64,000 nucleotides of DNA from CAZTAR01 sp043813895 (GCA_043813895.1 JBDRKQ010000125.1:9941-73940), one strand, 5' to 3'; counted from the first letter of the stretch, positions 1 to 9,044 are shown. Notes: generated by a model from the sequence alone, not told the origin. Made by a program: numbers and translations.

Positions 1-467
1 CCGAAATAATCGTAGCCCGCGCCGTCATTCGCGAGCAGCTTCTGCTCGAATTCCCAGGCAGAACCGTTGAATCGGAACACATAGGCCGCACCGGCGTTGG
101 CGCCGTTGTCGTCGTCATTGGGCGCGCCTACCAGCACGGCATCGCCTGAAACCGCGACAGACCGGCCGAAGGTGTCACCTGCAGGATCGTCCAGTGGGAG
201 GAGTTGCTGCTGTTCGATCCAGTTCAACCCGTCGAAATGGAAGACGTAGGCCGCGCCGGAGTCGTCGCCTTCGGCGTTCGCAAAGGGGGAGCCGACGACA
301 ATGTCGTCGCCCAAAACGGCGATGGAAGAGCCGTAAGCATGCTCTGGACCGGCGTCTGAAGCGGTGATCTTCTGCTGACACTGGCCCGCGGCAATGTTGG
401 CCCAGAGTCCCAGCACAATCGCGCCAACCGACGCGATCCAGGCGATGCCTGGTCCGCTTGCGGCCAT
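1..467 (-). CDS. FG-GAP repeat secreted protein (N-terminal part, cut by window edge)
   Basis: The frame is open from an ATG at 465-467 to the window edge, giving 155 residues of a longer protein. A GGAG box lies just upstream of the start. Residues 1-32 form a signal peptide (basic/neutral start, hydrophobic run ending near AAGQC). After it come repeated blades of the type DxFGxSVAVSGDxxLVGAPxDDDNG...GAAYVFRF, which is the FG-GAP/integrin beta-propeller pattern; two blades are visible around residues 45-80 and 95-150. Such proteins are exported or surface-bound, and their acidic loops usually bind calcium. The C-terminal part, where an anchoring or dockerin-like domain would be, lies outside the window. 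Function beyond a secreted propeller cannot be assigned. Confidence 0.85.
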   Translation of the reverse strand, partial: MAASGPGIAWIASVGAIVLGLWANIAAGQCQQKITASDAGPEHAYGSSIAVLGDDIVVGSPFANAEGDDSGAAYVFHFDGLNWIEQQQLLPLDDPAGDTFGRSVAVSGDAVLVGAPNDDDNGANAGAAYVFRFNGSAWEFEQKLLANDGAGYDYF

Positions 468-996
468 GTGATTGATCTCCAATCTCCCTTGCCCGGCCGC
501 TGCGTGGCTCTGAGAGAACGCGGTCGGGAGCCCTCTCTCTCTGAGGATATCGTTTGATTCCGAGGAACTCAACTCCGCCTGCGGATCCTCTCGAATCGGC
601 AGGACACCCAATCCAGATTCTACTTATCTGCAACATGGGGCGTATTGGTTTTGCCAAGCGTGGTACAACGCCGCCTACAGCGTTGGTTCCCTGTGGTCGC
701 CGATAGCGGGGGAAAAGAGGCCTCATGATAGTTAGCATCGGCTGCGGGCTGGGGAAGCCCTTCCGGAAGGGTGTTGCGCGAGCACTCGTGGATAACATCC
801 GGATACTCGCGCATGGTCGCGAGTCCCTCCGTCGGGATCTGCACGGAACCGGACGAGAGACTAGACCGTCGCGGGGGAAAAAAAACGAAAAAAACGGTCG
901 TAGAAGAGACCTTCCTCGTGTATTATGGGACTATTCAGTCCATCTGAACCAACGTGAGTTGCCGCGACGGGCGACTCCATGGGAGCAGTAGCGGCC
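468..996. other. Intergenic region between divergent genes
   Basis: About 530 bases separate the FG-GAP gene (minus) from the small Cys-rich gene (plus). A double A-tract (two A7-A8 runs at about 878-896) sits upstream of a TATTAT hexamer at 921-926. This could be an UP-like element and -10 box for the plus-strand operon, but no good -35 is visible. No convincing coding potential or structured RNA was seen in the rest. Confidence 0.5.
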
Positions 997-1338
997 ATGG
1001 AACACCGACACTTGGTTCGCGAGAAGGCTGTCCGTTACGCCGTTCGCACGGGCGTGGCGCCGGACCTCGATTTCGTCTGGCAAACCCAACGCAACGAGGG
1101 CGGACCGACCTGTTTCGGCTCGTTCGAACCGGCGTGTGCGCGAGACTGTCGGTGGTATGAACGATGCGAGGCGCTGGCGAGCGAATCGGTTGACTCGCCC
1201 CTGCCTGCCAGTCGAACGCTGCCAGAGGGGCATGCAGACGCGCAAGCCGACGATGAACCGGTCCGGGTCGAGTCCAGATGGCTCCCGCCTTCCGTCCGCC
1301 GAGGGACCTTTTCTGTCCGTCGGCTCCCGCCGCTATAA
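997..1338 (+). CDS. Small Cys-rich protein upstream of a histidine kinase
   Basis: This 113-residue frame starts at an ATG with a GGGAG about 12 bases upstream and ends 7 bases before the kinase start, so translation may be coupled. Residues 1-60 look protein-like and include a four-cysteine cluster: CFG, then CARDC, then RWYERC. Small modules of the form CFGxxxxxC...C.W...C occur in proteobacterial and planctomycete proteins and probably bind a metal or Fe-S cluster; that is from memory of the pattern, not proven here. The C-terminal half is Pro/Arg-rich and could be poorly constrained. Position at the head of a globin-sensor kinase and NtrC regulator suggests a small signalling or redox accessory. 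Alternatively only the first 60 residues are functional. Confidence 0.55.
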   Translation: MEHRHLVREKAVRYAVRTGVAPDLDFVWQTQRNEGGPTCFGSFEPACARDCRWYERCEALASESVDSPLPASRTLPEGHADAQADDEPVRVESRWLPPSVRRGTFSVRRLPPL

Positions 1339-1345
1339 TCCCCGC

Positions 1346-2521
1346 ATGGCTGGGGAGTTCTTCGAGGACATGAAGTCTTACGTCAGCTTTGGCAAAAGCG
1401 ACGCGAATGCGCTGCGCGCGTTGCGCGACTCGCTGGCCCCGACGTTCCCCGAGCTCTTCGACCTGTTCTCCGACATGCTTGCCCGCCACCCGAACGTGTA
1501 CAAAGCCCTGCGCGGCCCCAATGCGCCGTCCGAGTACTTTCGACAGACGCTGCTGGCGTGGTTCGAGGGCTTATTCTCCGGCAACTACGACGAAGAATAT
1601 TGCCGGCAACGATGTGAAATCGGCAGGCGCCACGTGCGCATGGAGTTGCCCCCGCACTATGTCTTCACGGCGATGAACATCGTCCGTGTTGCTCTACTCA
1701 AGAAGCTCCAGGCACTGCAAGTGCCGGATGGCGCCGCGAAGTCAGCGGCAGTGAACAAGATCCTGGACATAGAGCTAGCGCTCATGAATGAGGCGTACTT
1801 GCAGGACTACGTCCATCGGATCAAGGAGCAGGAGCAGGCTCAGTATGAGCAACGCCTCAGCGAGTCAGAGCATCTTGCCAGCGTCGGCCAGCTCGCGGCT
1901 TCACTTGCTCACGAGATTAAGAACCCCCTCGCGGGCATCAGTGGCGCCATTCAGGTGCTTGGCTCCGGCTTGGAAGCAGGACACCCTCACAAAGAAATCA
2001 TCACCGAGGCATTGAAGCAGATCGACCGCCTGGATGCCGCCGTCAAGGACTTGCTGGTGTACGCGCGTCCGAAGCCGCCGGCGACTAAGCTCCAGAGCCT
2101 TGATACGATCGTCGAACGCGTGCTGATCCTGCTACGCCAGGAGCCGGCGTTTCGCTCCGTCCGGGTCCATTGCGCGGGGCTGGATAGCGAGCACCAGGTC
2201 CTGGTCGATGAAATCCAGATGCAGCAAGTCATCACGAACCTGCTCTTGAACGCGGCGCACGCATGTGAGGACGGCGGTGATATCACCTGCAGGATCAGGC
2301 CGCTGCAATCGAGCATCCGCATCATCGTCGAGGACAACGGCAAGGGCATGCCGACGGATGTACTGAACCGGGCCTTCGAGCCGTTCTTTACGACCAAGGC
2401 CAGGGGCACGGGGCTGGGCCTGCCGATCTGCAAGCGGATCGTCGAGGCGCACGGCGGCGCGATTGACATTCAGAGTGTCGTAAGCAAAGGTACGCGGGTG
2501 ACGGTTGAGATTCCCAGCTAG
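1346..2521 (+). CDS. Globin-coupled sensor histidine kinase
   Basis: The 391-residue protein begins with a globin-sensor (protoglobin-like) domain at about residues 8-130, with the typical stretch LFSGNYDEEY followed by IGRRHVRM and LPPHYV. His96 is the likely proximal haem ligand. A short helical linker leads to a HisKA domain with the H-box AHEIKNPLAG (His189), then an HATPase with N-box (ITNLLLNAAHA), DNGKGM and the GTGLGLPICK loop. There is no membrane segment, so it is a cytoplasmic haem sensor for O2, NO or CO that autophosphorylates. The kinase core is NtrB-like. The response regulator starts 2 bases after the stop, so the two form a pair. Upstream in-frame ATGs exist from 1136, but they overlap the preceding gene, and 1346 is the first start that leaves only the globin domain. 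Confidence 0.9.
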   Translation: MAGEFFEDMKSYVSFGKSDANALRALRDSLAPTFPELFDLFSDMLARHPNVYKALRGPNAPSEYFRQTLLAWFEGLFSGNYDEEYCRQRCEIGRRHVRMELPPHYVFTAMNIVRVALLKKLQALQVPDGAAKSAAVNKILDIELALMNEAYLQDYVHRIKEQEQAQYEQRLSESEHLASVGQLAASLAHEIKNPLAGISGAIQVLGSGLEAGHPHKEIITEALKQIDRLDAAVKDLLVYARPKPPATKLQSLDTIVERVLILLRQEPAFRSVRVHCAGLDSEHQVLVDEIQMQQVITNLLLNAAHACEDGGDITCRIRPLQSSIRIIVEDNGKGMPTDVLNRAFEPFFTTKARGTGLGLPICKRIVEAHGGAIDIQSVVSKGTRVTVEIPS

Positions 2522-2523
2522 CT

Positions 2524-3882
2524 ATGGCCAAACCACGAATACTGATCATCGAGGACGAGAAACTGATTCGCTGGTCGCTTCGCCAGCGATTCACGAAGGA
2601 GGGCTACACGGTCGACGAATCGGAGAGCGGTTCGCAGGGACTGGAGAAGCTCTCCCGGGCAACCTACGACCTCGTCATGCTCGATTATAAGCTGCCCGAC
2701 ATGACGGGGCTCGACGTCCTGCGTCGGATCCGCGAGGACGACCAGGACATCGTCGTGTTGCTGATGACTGCCTATAGCAACGTGGAGAACGCTGTCGAGG
2801 CCATGCGGCTCGGCGCTTACGACTACGTGAGCAAGCCGTTCAAGATAGACGCCCTCATGCTCACCGTAAACAAGGCGCTCGAGACCACACGCCTGAAGCG
2901 TGAAGTCCGGGATCTTCGTTCCAAGATGCAGCAGAAATTCGGCTTTGATCGAATCCTGGGCAAGTGCGATGTGATGCTCTCGCTGTTTCAACTCATGCGC
3001 GACGTCGCGGGCAGCGGCGCGTCGACCGTCTTTCTTAGAGGTGAAAGCGGCACGGGCAAGGATCTCGTCGCCAAGTCAATCCACTACAACTCTGACCGGG
3101 CCAACCGCCCGTTCATGAACATCACCTGTACGGCCATTACCGAATCCCTGCTGGAGAGCGAGTTGTTCGGACATGAGCGTGGCGCGTTTACCGACGCCAA
3201 GCAGTTGAAAAAGGGGCTTCTTGAGTTGGCCGACGGAGGCACGGTGTTCCTGGACGAGGTCGGTGACATGCCCCCGTCTCTTCAGGCGAAGCTGCTCCGA
3301 TTCCTCGAAGAGAAGACGTTCCGCAGGGTCGGGGGCGTTCAAGACATCGAGGTCGATGTGCGGATCATCGCGGCAACGAACCGGGACGTTCACAAGCTGA
3401 TCGAAGAGGGCAAGTTCCGCGAGGACCTCTACTACCGGCTGAACATTATCCCGATCGATTTGCCGCCACTACGTGAGCGAGGAGACGATATTCGACTGCT
3501 TGCGGAGTACTACGTGGTCAGCTTCGCGCGCGAGTTTCGACGCGACGTCGGCGGCCCGACCTCCGCCGCCGTGGAGAAGCTCATGTCGTATACCTGGCCC
3601 GGCAACGTCCGCGAGTTGAGAAACAACATCGAGCGGGCCGTCCTGCTGTGCAAGCACGATGTGATCGGGCCGGACGATCTGGTCCTGGGACGCGGCGACT
3701 CGGGGCGCCAGGAGTTCGCGGTAGACTTGCCGCCGGGCGGAATCAGTCTGCAAACCGTGGAGGAGCAGTTGGTTCGTCAGGCCCTCGTCCAAACCGGAGA
3801 CAACCAGACCAAGGCGGCGAAACTGCTGCATCTCTCGCGCGATCAACTCAGGTATCGAATGGAGCGGTACGGCCTGCTTTAA
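2524..3882 (+). CDS. NtrC-family sigma-54 response regulator with GAFTDA variant
   Basis: The 452-residue protein has a receiver domain (phospho-acceptor Asp54 in LDYKLPDM), a sigma-54 AAA+ domain with Walker A GESGTGKD (from residue 173), Walker B VFLDEVGD (about 241), and a C-terminal Fis-type helix-turn-helix ending SRDQLRYRMERYGLL. It should be phosphorylated by the adjacent globin kinase and activate sigma-54 promoters. The sigma-contacting loop at residues 220-225 reads GAFTDA, not GAFTGA. This variant is known in some NtrC/AtoC-like regulators, but the change falls in the loop that remodels sigma-54. Tryptophanase lies 71 bases downstream and is a candidate target or operon partner. 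No clear -24/-12 promoter was found nearby. Confidence 0.95.
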   Translation: MAKPRILIIEDEKLIRWSLRQRFTKEGYTVDESESGSQGLEKLSRATYDLVMLDYKLPDMTGLDVLRRIREDDQDIVVLLMTAYSNVENAVEAMRLGAYDYVSKPFKIDALMLTVNKALETTRLKREVRDLRSKMQQKFGFDRILGKCDVMLSLFQLMRDVAGSGASTVFLRGESGTGKDLVAKSIHYNSDRANRPFMNITCTAITESLLESELFGHERGAFTDAKQLKKGLLELADGGTVFLDEVGDMPPSLQAKLLRFLEEKTFRRVGGVQDIEVDVRIIAATNRDVHKLIEEGKFREDLYYRLNIIPIDLPPLRERGDDIRLLAEYYVVSFAREFRRDVGGPTSAAVEKLMSYTWPGNVRELRNNIERAVLLCKHDVIGPDDLVLGRGDSGRQEFAVDLPPGGISLQTVEEQLVRQALVQTGDNQTKAAKLLHLSRDQLRYRMERYGLL

Positions 3883-3953
3883 GCCGGCTGACCGAGGCGT
3901 CGGCCGCCACGGAAAAAGCCAAACTGCTCTGAGAGCAGCCGGAGGATAGCCCC

Positions 3954-5312
3954 GTGAAGACAATCATTGAGCCGTTCAGGATCAAGGTCGTAGAGCCGAT
4001 CCGGATGACCACCCGGGAAGAGCGGGATCGCATTCTTACGGAGGCGGCGCACAATGTTTTTCTTATCCGCGCGGAGAACGTGCTCATCGACCTGCTGACT
4101 GACTCCGGTACGGGCGCGATGAGCAGCGAGCAATGGGCCGGCATCATGCGCGCCGACGAGTCGTACGCCGGGGCGATCTCGTTTTACAGGTTCAAGGAAC
4201 GAATTACAGGCATCACAGGCTTCGAGCAGGTGCTGCCGACACACCAGGGTCGCGCCAGTGAGCGACTCCTGTTCGAACTGATTGGCGGCCGGGATAAGGT
4301 CGTTCCGAACAACGCACACTTCGACACGACCAGGGCCAACGTCGAACACAGCGGCGCGGAGGCGATCAACTTGCCGATTCCGGAGGCCGGCGACCCGCGC
4401 AATCGCCATCCGTTCAAGGGCAATATGAACGTGGCGGCGCTTGAGGATCTGATCAAACGCGTCGGCCCCGAGCGGATCCCGGTCGTGATGGTCACCGTCA
4501 CCAACAACAGCGGCGGGGGCCAGCCCGTGAGCATCGAAAACCTGCGGCAGGTTCGAGCCGTCTGCGACAAACACAAGTTGCCTTTCTTCCTCGACGCCTG
4601 CCGGTTTGCCGAAAACGCGTGGTTCATCAAGATGCGCGAGCCGGGCCAATCTCAGCGATCGGTCAGGGACATCGTCCGAGAGATGTTCGACATGGTTGAC
4701 GGAGCGACCATCTCCGCCAAGAAGGACGGGATGGTCAACATCGGCGGCGTCCTGCTCGTTCGCGACGAACGCCTTTTCCATGAAGCGTCGAACTTGCTGA
4801 TCCTGACGGAGGGCTACGTCACCTACGGCGGCCTCGCAGGCCGAGACCTCGAGGCGATGGCGCAGGGCTTCGAAGAAGTGCTCCACGAGGACTACTTACA
4901 CTACCGGATTCGCAGCACAGCCTATCTCGGTGAGAAGCTCCTCGCCGCCGGCATCCAAATCGTCGAACCGCCCGGGGGGCACGCCATCTACATCGATGCG
5001 AAGTCCTTCTGTCCACATATCCCGCCGGCGCAGTATCCAGGTCAGGCGCTCGTCTGCGGGCTCTATCGGGTTGGCGGCATCCGCGCCGTGGAGATCGGCA
5101 GCGTCATGTTCGGCGGGCCCGGCCGACCCCCGCCGGCCATGGAGCTGGTCCGACTGGCGATCCCCCGTCGAGTCTACACGCAGAGCCACATAGACTACGT
5201 GATCGAAGTCATGCTTGAAATCCAGAAAGAGCGTAACGCGCTGCGGGGCCTTCGCATCATCGAGGAACCGCCGTCACTCCGACACTTCACCGCCAAGTTT
5301 GAAGAGTTGTAG
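3954..5312 (+). CDS. tnaA: Tryptophanase
   Basis: A PLP-dependent beta-eliminating lyase of 452 residues (usual length for the family is about 455-475), predicted to convert L-tryptophan to indole, pyruvate and ammonia in the cytoplasm. The start is GTG with GGAGGA seven bases upstream. Family motifs are clear: LPTHQGR, NAHFDTT, VTNNSGGGQPVS, DACRFAENAWF, the lysine motif SAKKDGMV (PLP lysine at Lys257), YVTYGGLAGRD and RHFTAKFEEL. Tyrosine phenol-lyase is the alternative. The segment GIRAVEIGS lacks the arginine that TPL uses for tyrosine, and the C-terminal RHFTAK keeps the histidine of tryptophanases, so tryptophanase is favoured. No leader peptide like the E. coli tnaC is visible in the 71-base gap. 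Indole production would be a possible signalling output. Confidence 0.9.
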   Translation: MKTIIEPFRIKVVEPIRMTTREERDRILTEAAHNVFLIRAENVLIDLLTDSGTGAMSSEQWAGIMRADESYAGAISFYRFKERITGITGFEQVLPTHQGRASERLLFELIGGRDKVVPNNAHFDTTRANVEHSGAEAINLPIPEAGDPRNRHPFKGNMNVAALEDLIKRVGPERIPVVMVTVTNNSGGGQPVSIENLRQVRAVCDKHKLPFFLDACRFAENAWFIKMREPGQSQRSVRDIVREMFDMVDGATISAKKDGMVNIGGVLLVRDERLFHEASNLLILTEGYVTYGGLAGRDLEAMAQGFEEVLHEDYLHYRIRSTAYLGEKLLAAGIQIVEPPGGHAIYIDAKSFCPHIPPAQYPGQALVCGLYRVGGIRAVEIGSVMFGGPGRPPPAMELVRLAIPRRVYTQSHIDYVIEVMLEIQKERNALRGLRIIEEPPSLRHFTAKFEEL

Positions 5313-5648
5313 CCCGCGGGACGCGAGGCCTGACACCGCCCGATCCGCGCCCGCAGGCGCGGTGAGACGGCCGCGCCGAGACTACCCGCCGCTTCGCCCC
5401 TTGTTATCGGAATGCCGCTCGCTGATCGCCCCGGAGGCCAAGCGCGTGAATTCGGAGCTTGCGTGATGCGCTCCCGCTGTTTGTAAGTCTTAAGCGGTTA
5501 GGCCCAATGCCCGAAAAACCAATACTGCCAGGCCGGCTCCGCAGCCCAAGTGGGGGCTTCCGCCTGTGCAACACGAGGAATCGATAAGCAACACCGACGA
5601 TATGCTCCGCCAACCACGGATGCGGCCCAGAGGGAGCGCGAGGGATCG
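5313..5648. other. Intergenic region upstream of cheA
   Basis: The 336-base gap contains no supported gene. Around 5485-5520 there is a TAAGCGGT-like element followed after about 10 bases by GCCCGAAA, a loose match to the FliA (sigma-28) pattern TAAAGTTT-N11-GCCGATAA, as would suit a chemotaxis operon. The match is weak and offered only as a candidate. Confidence 0.3.
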
Positions 5649-8108
5649 ATGACCAAAAACGACAACACACACCGAAACGTCCACCAGCTCATTGAACAAC
5701 TGTCGCAAGCAGCACAGGCGGTCGCCTCGAATGACCTCAGCCTGCTCGCGAAGATGCACAGTTGGTGCGAAGCCCTGTTTGCGACTGACAGCGAAAGCGA
5801 ATCGCCGCTGTCCGACCAAGCCCGTCAACTCGCTGCGCAATTGGAGAACCTAATCCTGGGTGAGGCGGATGATCCCGCCGCGGCAATCTCATTCGTCAAG
5901 AACGGGATTGAGGCTCTTGGCGGAAAAGACGCGAATCCGGAACCGCCACCGGCCGGTTCACAGGCGGCTGGGCCAATCGTGGAATCACGAGGCTCAGCCG
6001 ATTCAACGGCGCCAGCCGAAGAAAGCGAGCCGATCGCAAACGAAACCGACAACGCCAACGAACAACCGCCTTCTCCCCCGGAGAAGACCGAGCAGGAGAC
6101 GCAGTCCGCCCCGAGCGACGCCACAATCGAAGCGTACGAACAAATCCCGCTGGAGATCAACGAAAACGAACTCGAGTTTATCAAGGGTTTTCTCGAGGAA
6201 GCCGGCGAGCACATCGAGGCGATCGAGGCGGCCCTGCTGGACGTCGAACGTGAGCCGGACAACTCGACAAACATCGACAACCTGTTCCGGCCGTTCCACA
6301 CGATCAAGGGGATGGCGGGCTTCTTGAACCTCCGCGACATCAACGGTCTGACCCATGAAGCGGAGACGATCATGGACCAAGCCCGCAAGGGTAATCGCAA
6401 GATCACCCCGGGCTTGATCGACCTCGTCTTCGACGTCGTGGATATCCTGAAAGCCCAACTCGGTGAGATCGCGTCCTACATGGCCGATCCGCAGGGAAAC
6501 GTCATTCCTCAGCCGCCGATTGGCGAGATGATCCGCAAGCTACGCGGCGTCATCGCAGGCCGCATCGAACTCGAGGGCCGAGAGCCGATGGCCGGCAACG
6601 CGGACAACAAGGTTGGCGAGAACCTCGTGGAACAAGGCGCCGTTGCCAAGGAAGTGGTGAATGTCGCCCTCGACACGCAGCAGCGGACGCGACCTGGCAA
6701 GAAGACGGGCGAGATTCTGATGGATATGGGCGCCACAACCCCCAAGCAGGTCAGTCAGGCGATCCGTCCGCAGACGCAGAAAAAAACCGCCGCCGCGGCG
6801 ACAGGCGATCTCTCGGTCCGCATCGACACGGCCAAACTGGACGGCCTTGTCGATATGGTCGGCGAGTTGGTCATCGCTCAGACGCTGGTTGACGTGACGG
6901 CGGACACGCTTGCCGACGCCAAGCTTGTAAAAAACGTAAACCAGGTCGGTAAGATCGTGCGTGACGTCCAGGAACTCGCGATGTCGATGCGAATGATCCC
7001 CATCGGCCCGACCTTCCAGAAGATGGCCCGGCTCGTGCGAGACGTGTCGCGCAAGGCGGGAAAGAAAGTCCGCCTCGAAATCTCGGGCGAAGAGACTGAA
7101 TTGGATAAGAACGTCATCCAGCAGATCGGCGATCCGCTGGTTCACATGATCCGCAATGCGGCGGACCACGGAATCGAAACACCGGAAGAACGTCGCGAAA
7201 TCGGCAAACCGGAAGAAGGGACCGTCCACCTCAGTGCGTTCCATCACAGCGGCAATATCGTCATCGAGATCGCGGACGACGGGAAGGGACTTGACCCCAA
7301 GAAGCTCATCGCCAAAGGCATCGAAAGAGGCATCATTCAGGAGGGCGAGGAAATCTCGGATCAGCAAGCCTACGCGCTGGTCTTCGCGCCGGGATTCTCG
7401 ATGGCCAAACAGGTTACGGATATCTCCGGCCGTGGCGTCGGCATGGATGTCGTACGCCGGAACATCGAGCAACTCCGCGGCAAAGTGGAAATCAAATCGG
7501 ATCTTGGCAAAGGCAGCACCTTCGCCATCTGCCTACCGCTCACGTTGGCCATTATCGACGGGATGGTCATCCAAGTCGGGACGGAGCGGTTCATCATCCC
7601 GACCATCTCCATCGAGCAGGCGTTGCGCCCGCGCCCCGAACAGATCACCTCCGTCCAGCACAAAGGGCAGGTCCTCAACGTGCGGGGGAGGTTGATCCCA
7701 CTCGTGTCTCTCGGCGAACTCTTCGGCCTGACCGGTCCCGTCAATCCCTGCAACGCTATGGTCGTGATCGCCCAGTGCGAAGGCCGGCCGATGGGGCTGA
7801 TCGTGGACGACCTTATCGGCCAACAACAGGTTGTGATCAAGTCGCTCGGAGAACGGTTCAAGCATCTCAAAGGCATTGCGGGAGCGGCAATACTCGGCGA
7901 TGGAAAAGTCGGCTTGATACTCGAAATGGCCGGCCTCGCGGAAACTCATGCCCGGACCCACGTGACGCATCGGCGGGCAACGAGCGTCGTGGCGAAACCT
8001 GGCGATGAGCGGGCCATTGCCGACATCGTTGAAGAAGAAACGGTTGCGGCTGGCGAGTGCACACAAGACACCGCAGACCAGGACGAGAAGACCCTGGTGG
8101 AAGTGTAG
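5649..8108 (+). CDS. cheA: Chemotaxis histidine kinase CheA with atypical linker domain
   Basis: This 819-residue CheA starts at an ATG preceded by a GAGGG box; an earlier GTG at 5550 would add a non-conserved tail. Domains in order: an N-terminal helical region (about 1-90), an acidic/Pro linker, the HPt domain with phospho-acceptor His217 in FHTIKGMAGF, and a region at about 318-375 with two tandem copies of a GxxLVExGAVxxxxVxxAL-type repeat. Then come the dimerisation helix (from 388, LDGLVDMVGELV), the HATPase (HMIRNAADHGIE, ADDGKGLD, GRGVGMDVVRRN) and a C-terminal CheW-like domain. The tandem repeat sits where the CheY-binding P2 domain is expected and resembles the N-terminal repeats of type II secretion/pilus ATPases. 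CheA phosphorylates CheY-like regulators under receptor control. cheW follows 12 bases later; no receptor, CheY, CheR or CheB gene is in view. Confidence 0.95.
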   Translation: MTKNDNTHRNVHQLIEQLSQAAQAVASNDLSLLAKMHSWCEALFATDSESESPLSDQARQLAAQLENLILGEADDPAAAISFVKNGIEALGGKDANPEPPPAGSQAAGPIVESRGSADSTAPAEESEPIANETDNANEQPPSPPEKTEQETQSAPSDATIEAYEQIPLEINENELEFIKGFLEEAGEHIEAIEAALLDVEREPDNSTNIDNLFRPFHTIKGMAGFLNLRDINGLTHEAETIMDQARKGNRKITPGLIDLVFDVVDILKAQLGEIASYMADPQGNVIPQPPIGEMIRKLRGVIAGRIELEGREPMAGNADNKVGENLVEQGAVAKEVVNVALDTQQRTRPGKKTGEILMDMGATTPKQVSQAIRPQTQKKTAAAATGDLSVRIDTAKLDGLVDMVGELVIAQTLVDVTADTLADAKLVKNVNQVGKIVRDVQELAMSMRMIPIGPTFQKMARLVRDVSRKAGKKVRLEISGEETELDKNVIQQIGDPLVHMIRNAADHGIETPEERREIGKPEEGTVHLSAFHHSGNIVIEIADDGKGLDPKKLIAKGIERGIIQEGEEISDQQAYALVFAPGFSMAKQVTDISGRGVGMDVVRRNIEQLRGKVEIKSDLGKGSTFAICLPLTLAIIDGMVIQVGTERFIIPTISIEQALRPRPEQITSVQHKGQVLNVRGRLIPLVSLGELFGLTGPVNPCNAMVVIAQCEGRPMGLIVDDLIGQQQVVIKSLGERFKHLKGIAGAAILGDGKVGLILEMAGLAETHARTHVTHRRATSVVAKPGDERAIADIVEEETVAAGECTQDTADQDEKTLVEV

Positions 8109-8120
8109 GAGGAGCCGAAC

Positions 8121-8648
8121 ATGGAAGCGACTCTCGATTCACCCACGACGAGCACCGAGCTTGAACAAGATGCGCGGTTTACAGCCCCGGACGATCTCAG
8201 CGGGAAGTACCTTACATTCCTGTTGGCAGGCGAGGAATACGGCCTCGAAATCCTGAAGGTCCGCGAAATCATCGGCATGATGGACGTAACCAAAGTGCCT
8301 CAAACGCCTGACTTCGTTGAGGGCGTGATCAACCTTCGCGGCAAGGTGATCCCGGTGATCGACCTGCGGTCCAAGTTCGACCTGAAGCGGACCGAATACA
8401 ACGATCAGACGTGCATCATCGTTGTGGATGTCGGCACGCTCATGGGCATCATCGTGGATACCGTACAGGAAGTGCATGACATCGCGGGCGGCAGCATCGA
8501 ACCGCCCCCGACCCTGGGGGCGGCTGTCGACACGACTTTTATCCTCGGCATGGGCAAGGTCGGGAACGACATCAAGATCCTGCTCGACATCGGCAAGGTC
8601 CTCACCACAGACGAGCTCGTCGAGATGTGCCGGTCGCTGGACGCCTGA
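8121..8648 (+). CDS. cheW: Chemotaxis coupling protein CheW
   Basis: A 175-residue CheW-domain protein with AGGAGG seven bases before the ATG. After a variable N-terminus of about 30 residues it shows the family pattern KYLTFLLAGEEYGLEILKV..., KVPQTPDFVEGVINLRG and KVIPVIDLRSKF, then IVDTVQEV and the second beta subdomain ending ILLDIGKVL. It couples chemoreceptors to CheA in the cytoplasmic signalling array. It forms an operon with cheA. Confidence 0.96.
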   Translation: MEATLDSPTTSTELEQDARFTAPDDLSGKYLTFLLAGEEYGLEILKVREIIGMMDVTKVPQTPDFVEGVINLRGKVIPVIDLRSKFDLKRTEYNDQTCIIVVDVGTLMGIIVDTVQEVHDIAGGSIEPPPTLGAAVDTTFILGMGKVGNDIKILLDIGKVLTTDELVEMCRSLDA

Positions 8649-9044
8649 GTTGACGACCCACCTCGCGTCCCCTCCCCGCGGCCGACGTTTGGCTGCCTGT
8701 ACCAGCCCGAAGCGCAAGCAAGTGCACAATCGCGACACCCGCCCTCTCCCCAGGGTTGATACCCCTGTCGGCTGCCGGAAACCGTTGGTCTTCGACGTCC
8801 GACACGGGGTTCGGATACTACGTTCTCTCGTAAACTGCGTCAGCAGAAAAAAGTTGACCTGGTCGTTCGGGTTGTGTGCCCGAGCGGCCAGGCCAGAGGG
8901 TGGAGTGGGAGCTTGTTATTCGCGTCGCGGGGGTATTGCCCCCTCAGGCGCGATTATTCCATGCTGTTCAGGCCGTTGGGACTCAGGCCCAGTGGCGGCT
9001 CGCCAGCGCTCGCCCATGCTGGGGCCGCCTGCGTACCGCCTCCG
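8649..9044. other. Intergenic region between convergent cheW and sppA
   Basis: The 396-base gap between two convergent genes holds a family A palindromic repeat (8755-8822, listed separately). Several G/C-rich stretches follow at 8920-9040 without clear open frames. No promoter is expected here. No coding evidence was found. Confidence 0.5.
8755..8822. repeat. Dispersed repeat, family A (degenerate copy)
   Basis: Contains CCCCTGTCGG, then TTCGACGTCCGACAC and GGGGTTCGG, and aligns over its length with the better-preserved copy at 31436-31510. The two arms pair to form a long imperfect hairpin. It lies between convergent genes, where it could also act as a transcription barrier. Confidence 0.7.

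Noticed and set aside
175..798. Long minus-strand frame of 207 residues overlapping the FG-GAP gene
   Set aside because: Arg/Pro-rich shadow of the FG-GAP gene and its upstream region; no domain and no conserved start.
1334..1339. TATAAT hexamer seven bases before the kinase start
   Set aside because: It coincides with the stop codon of the preceding small gene, has no -35 at the proper distance and would give almost no leader.
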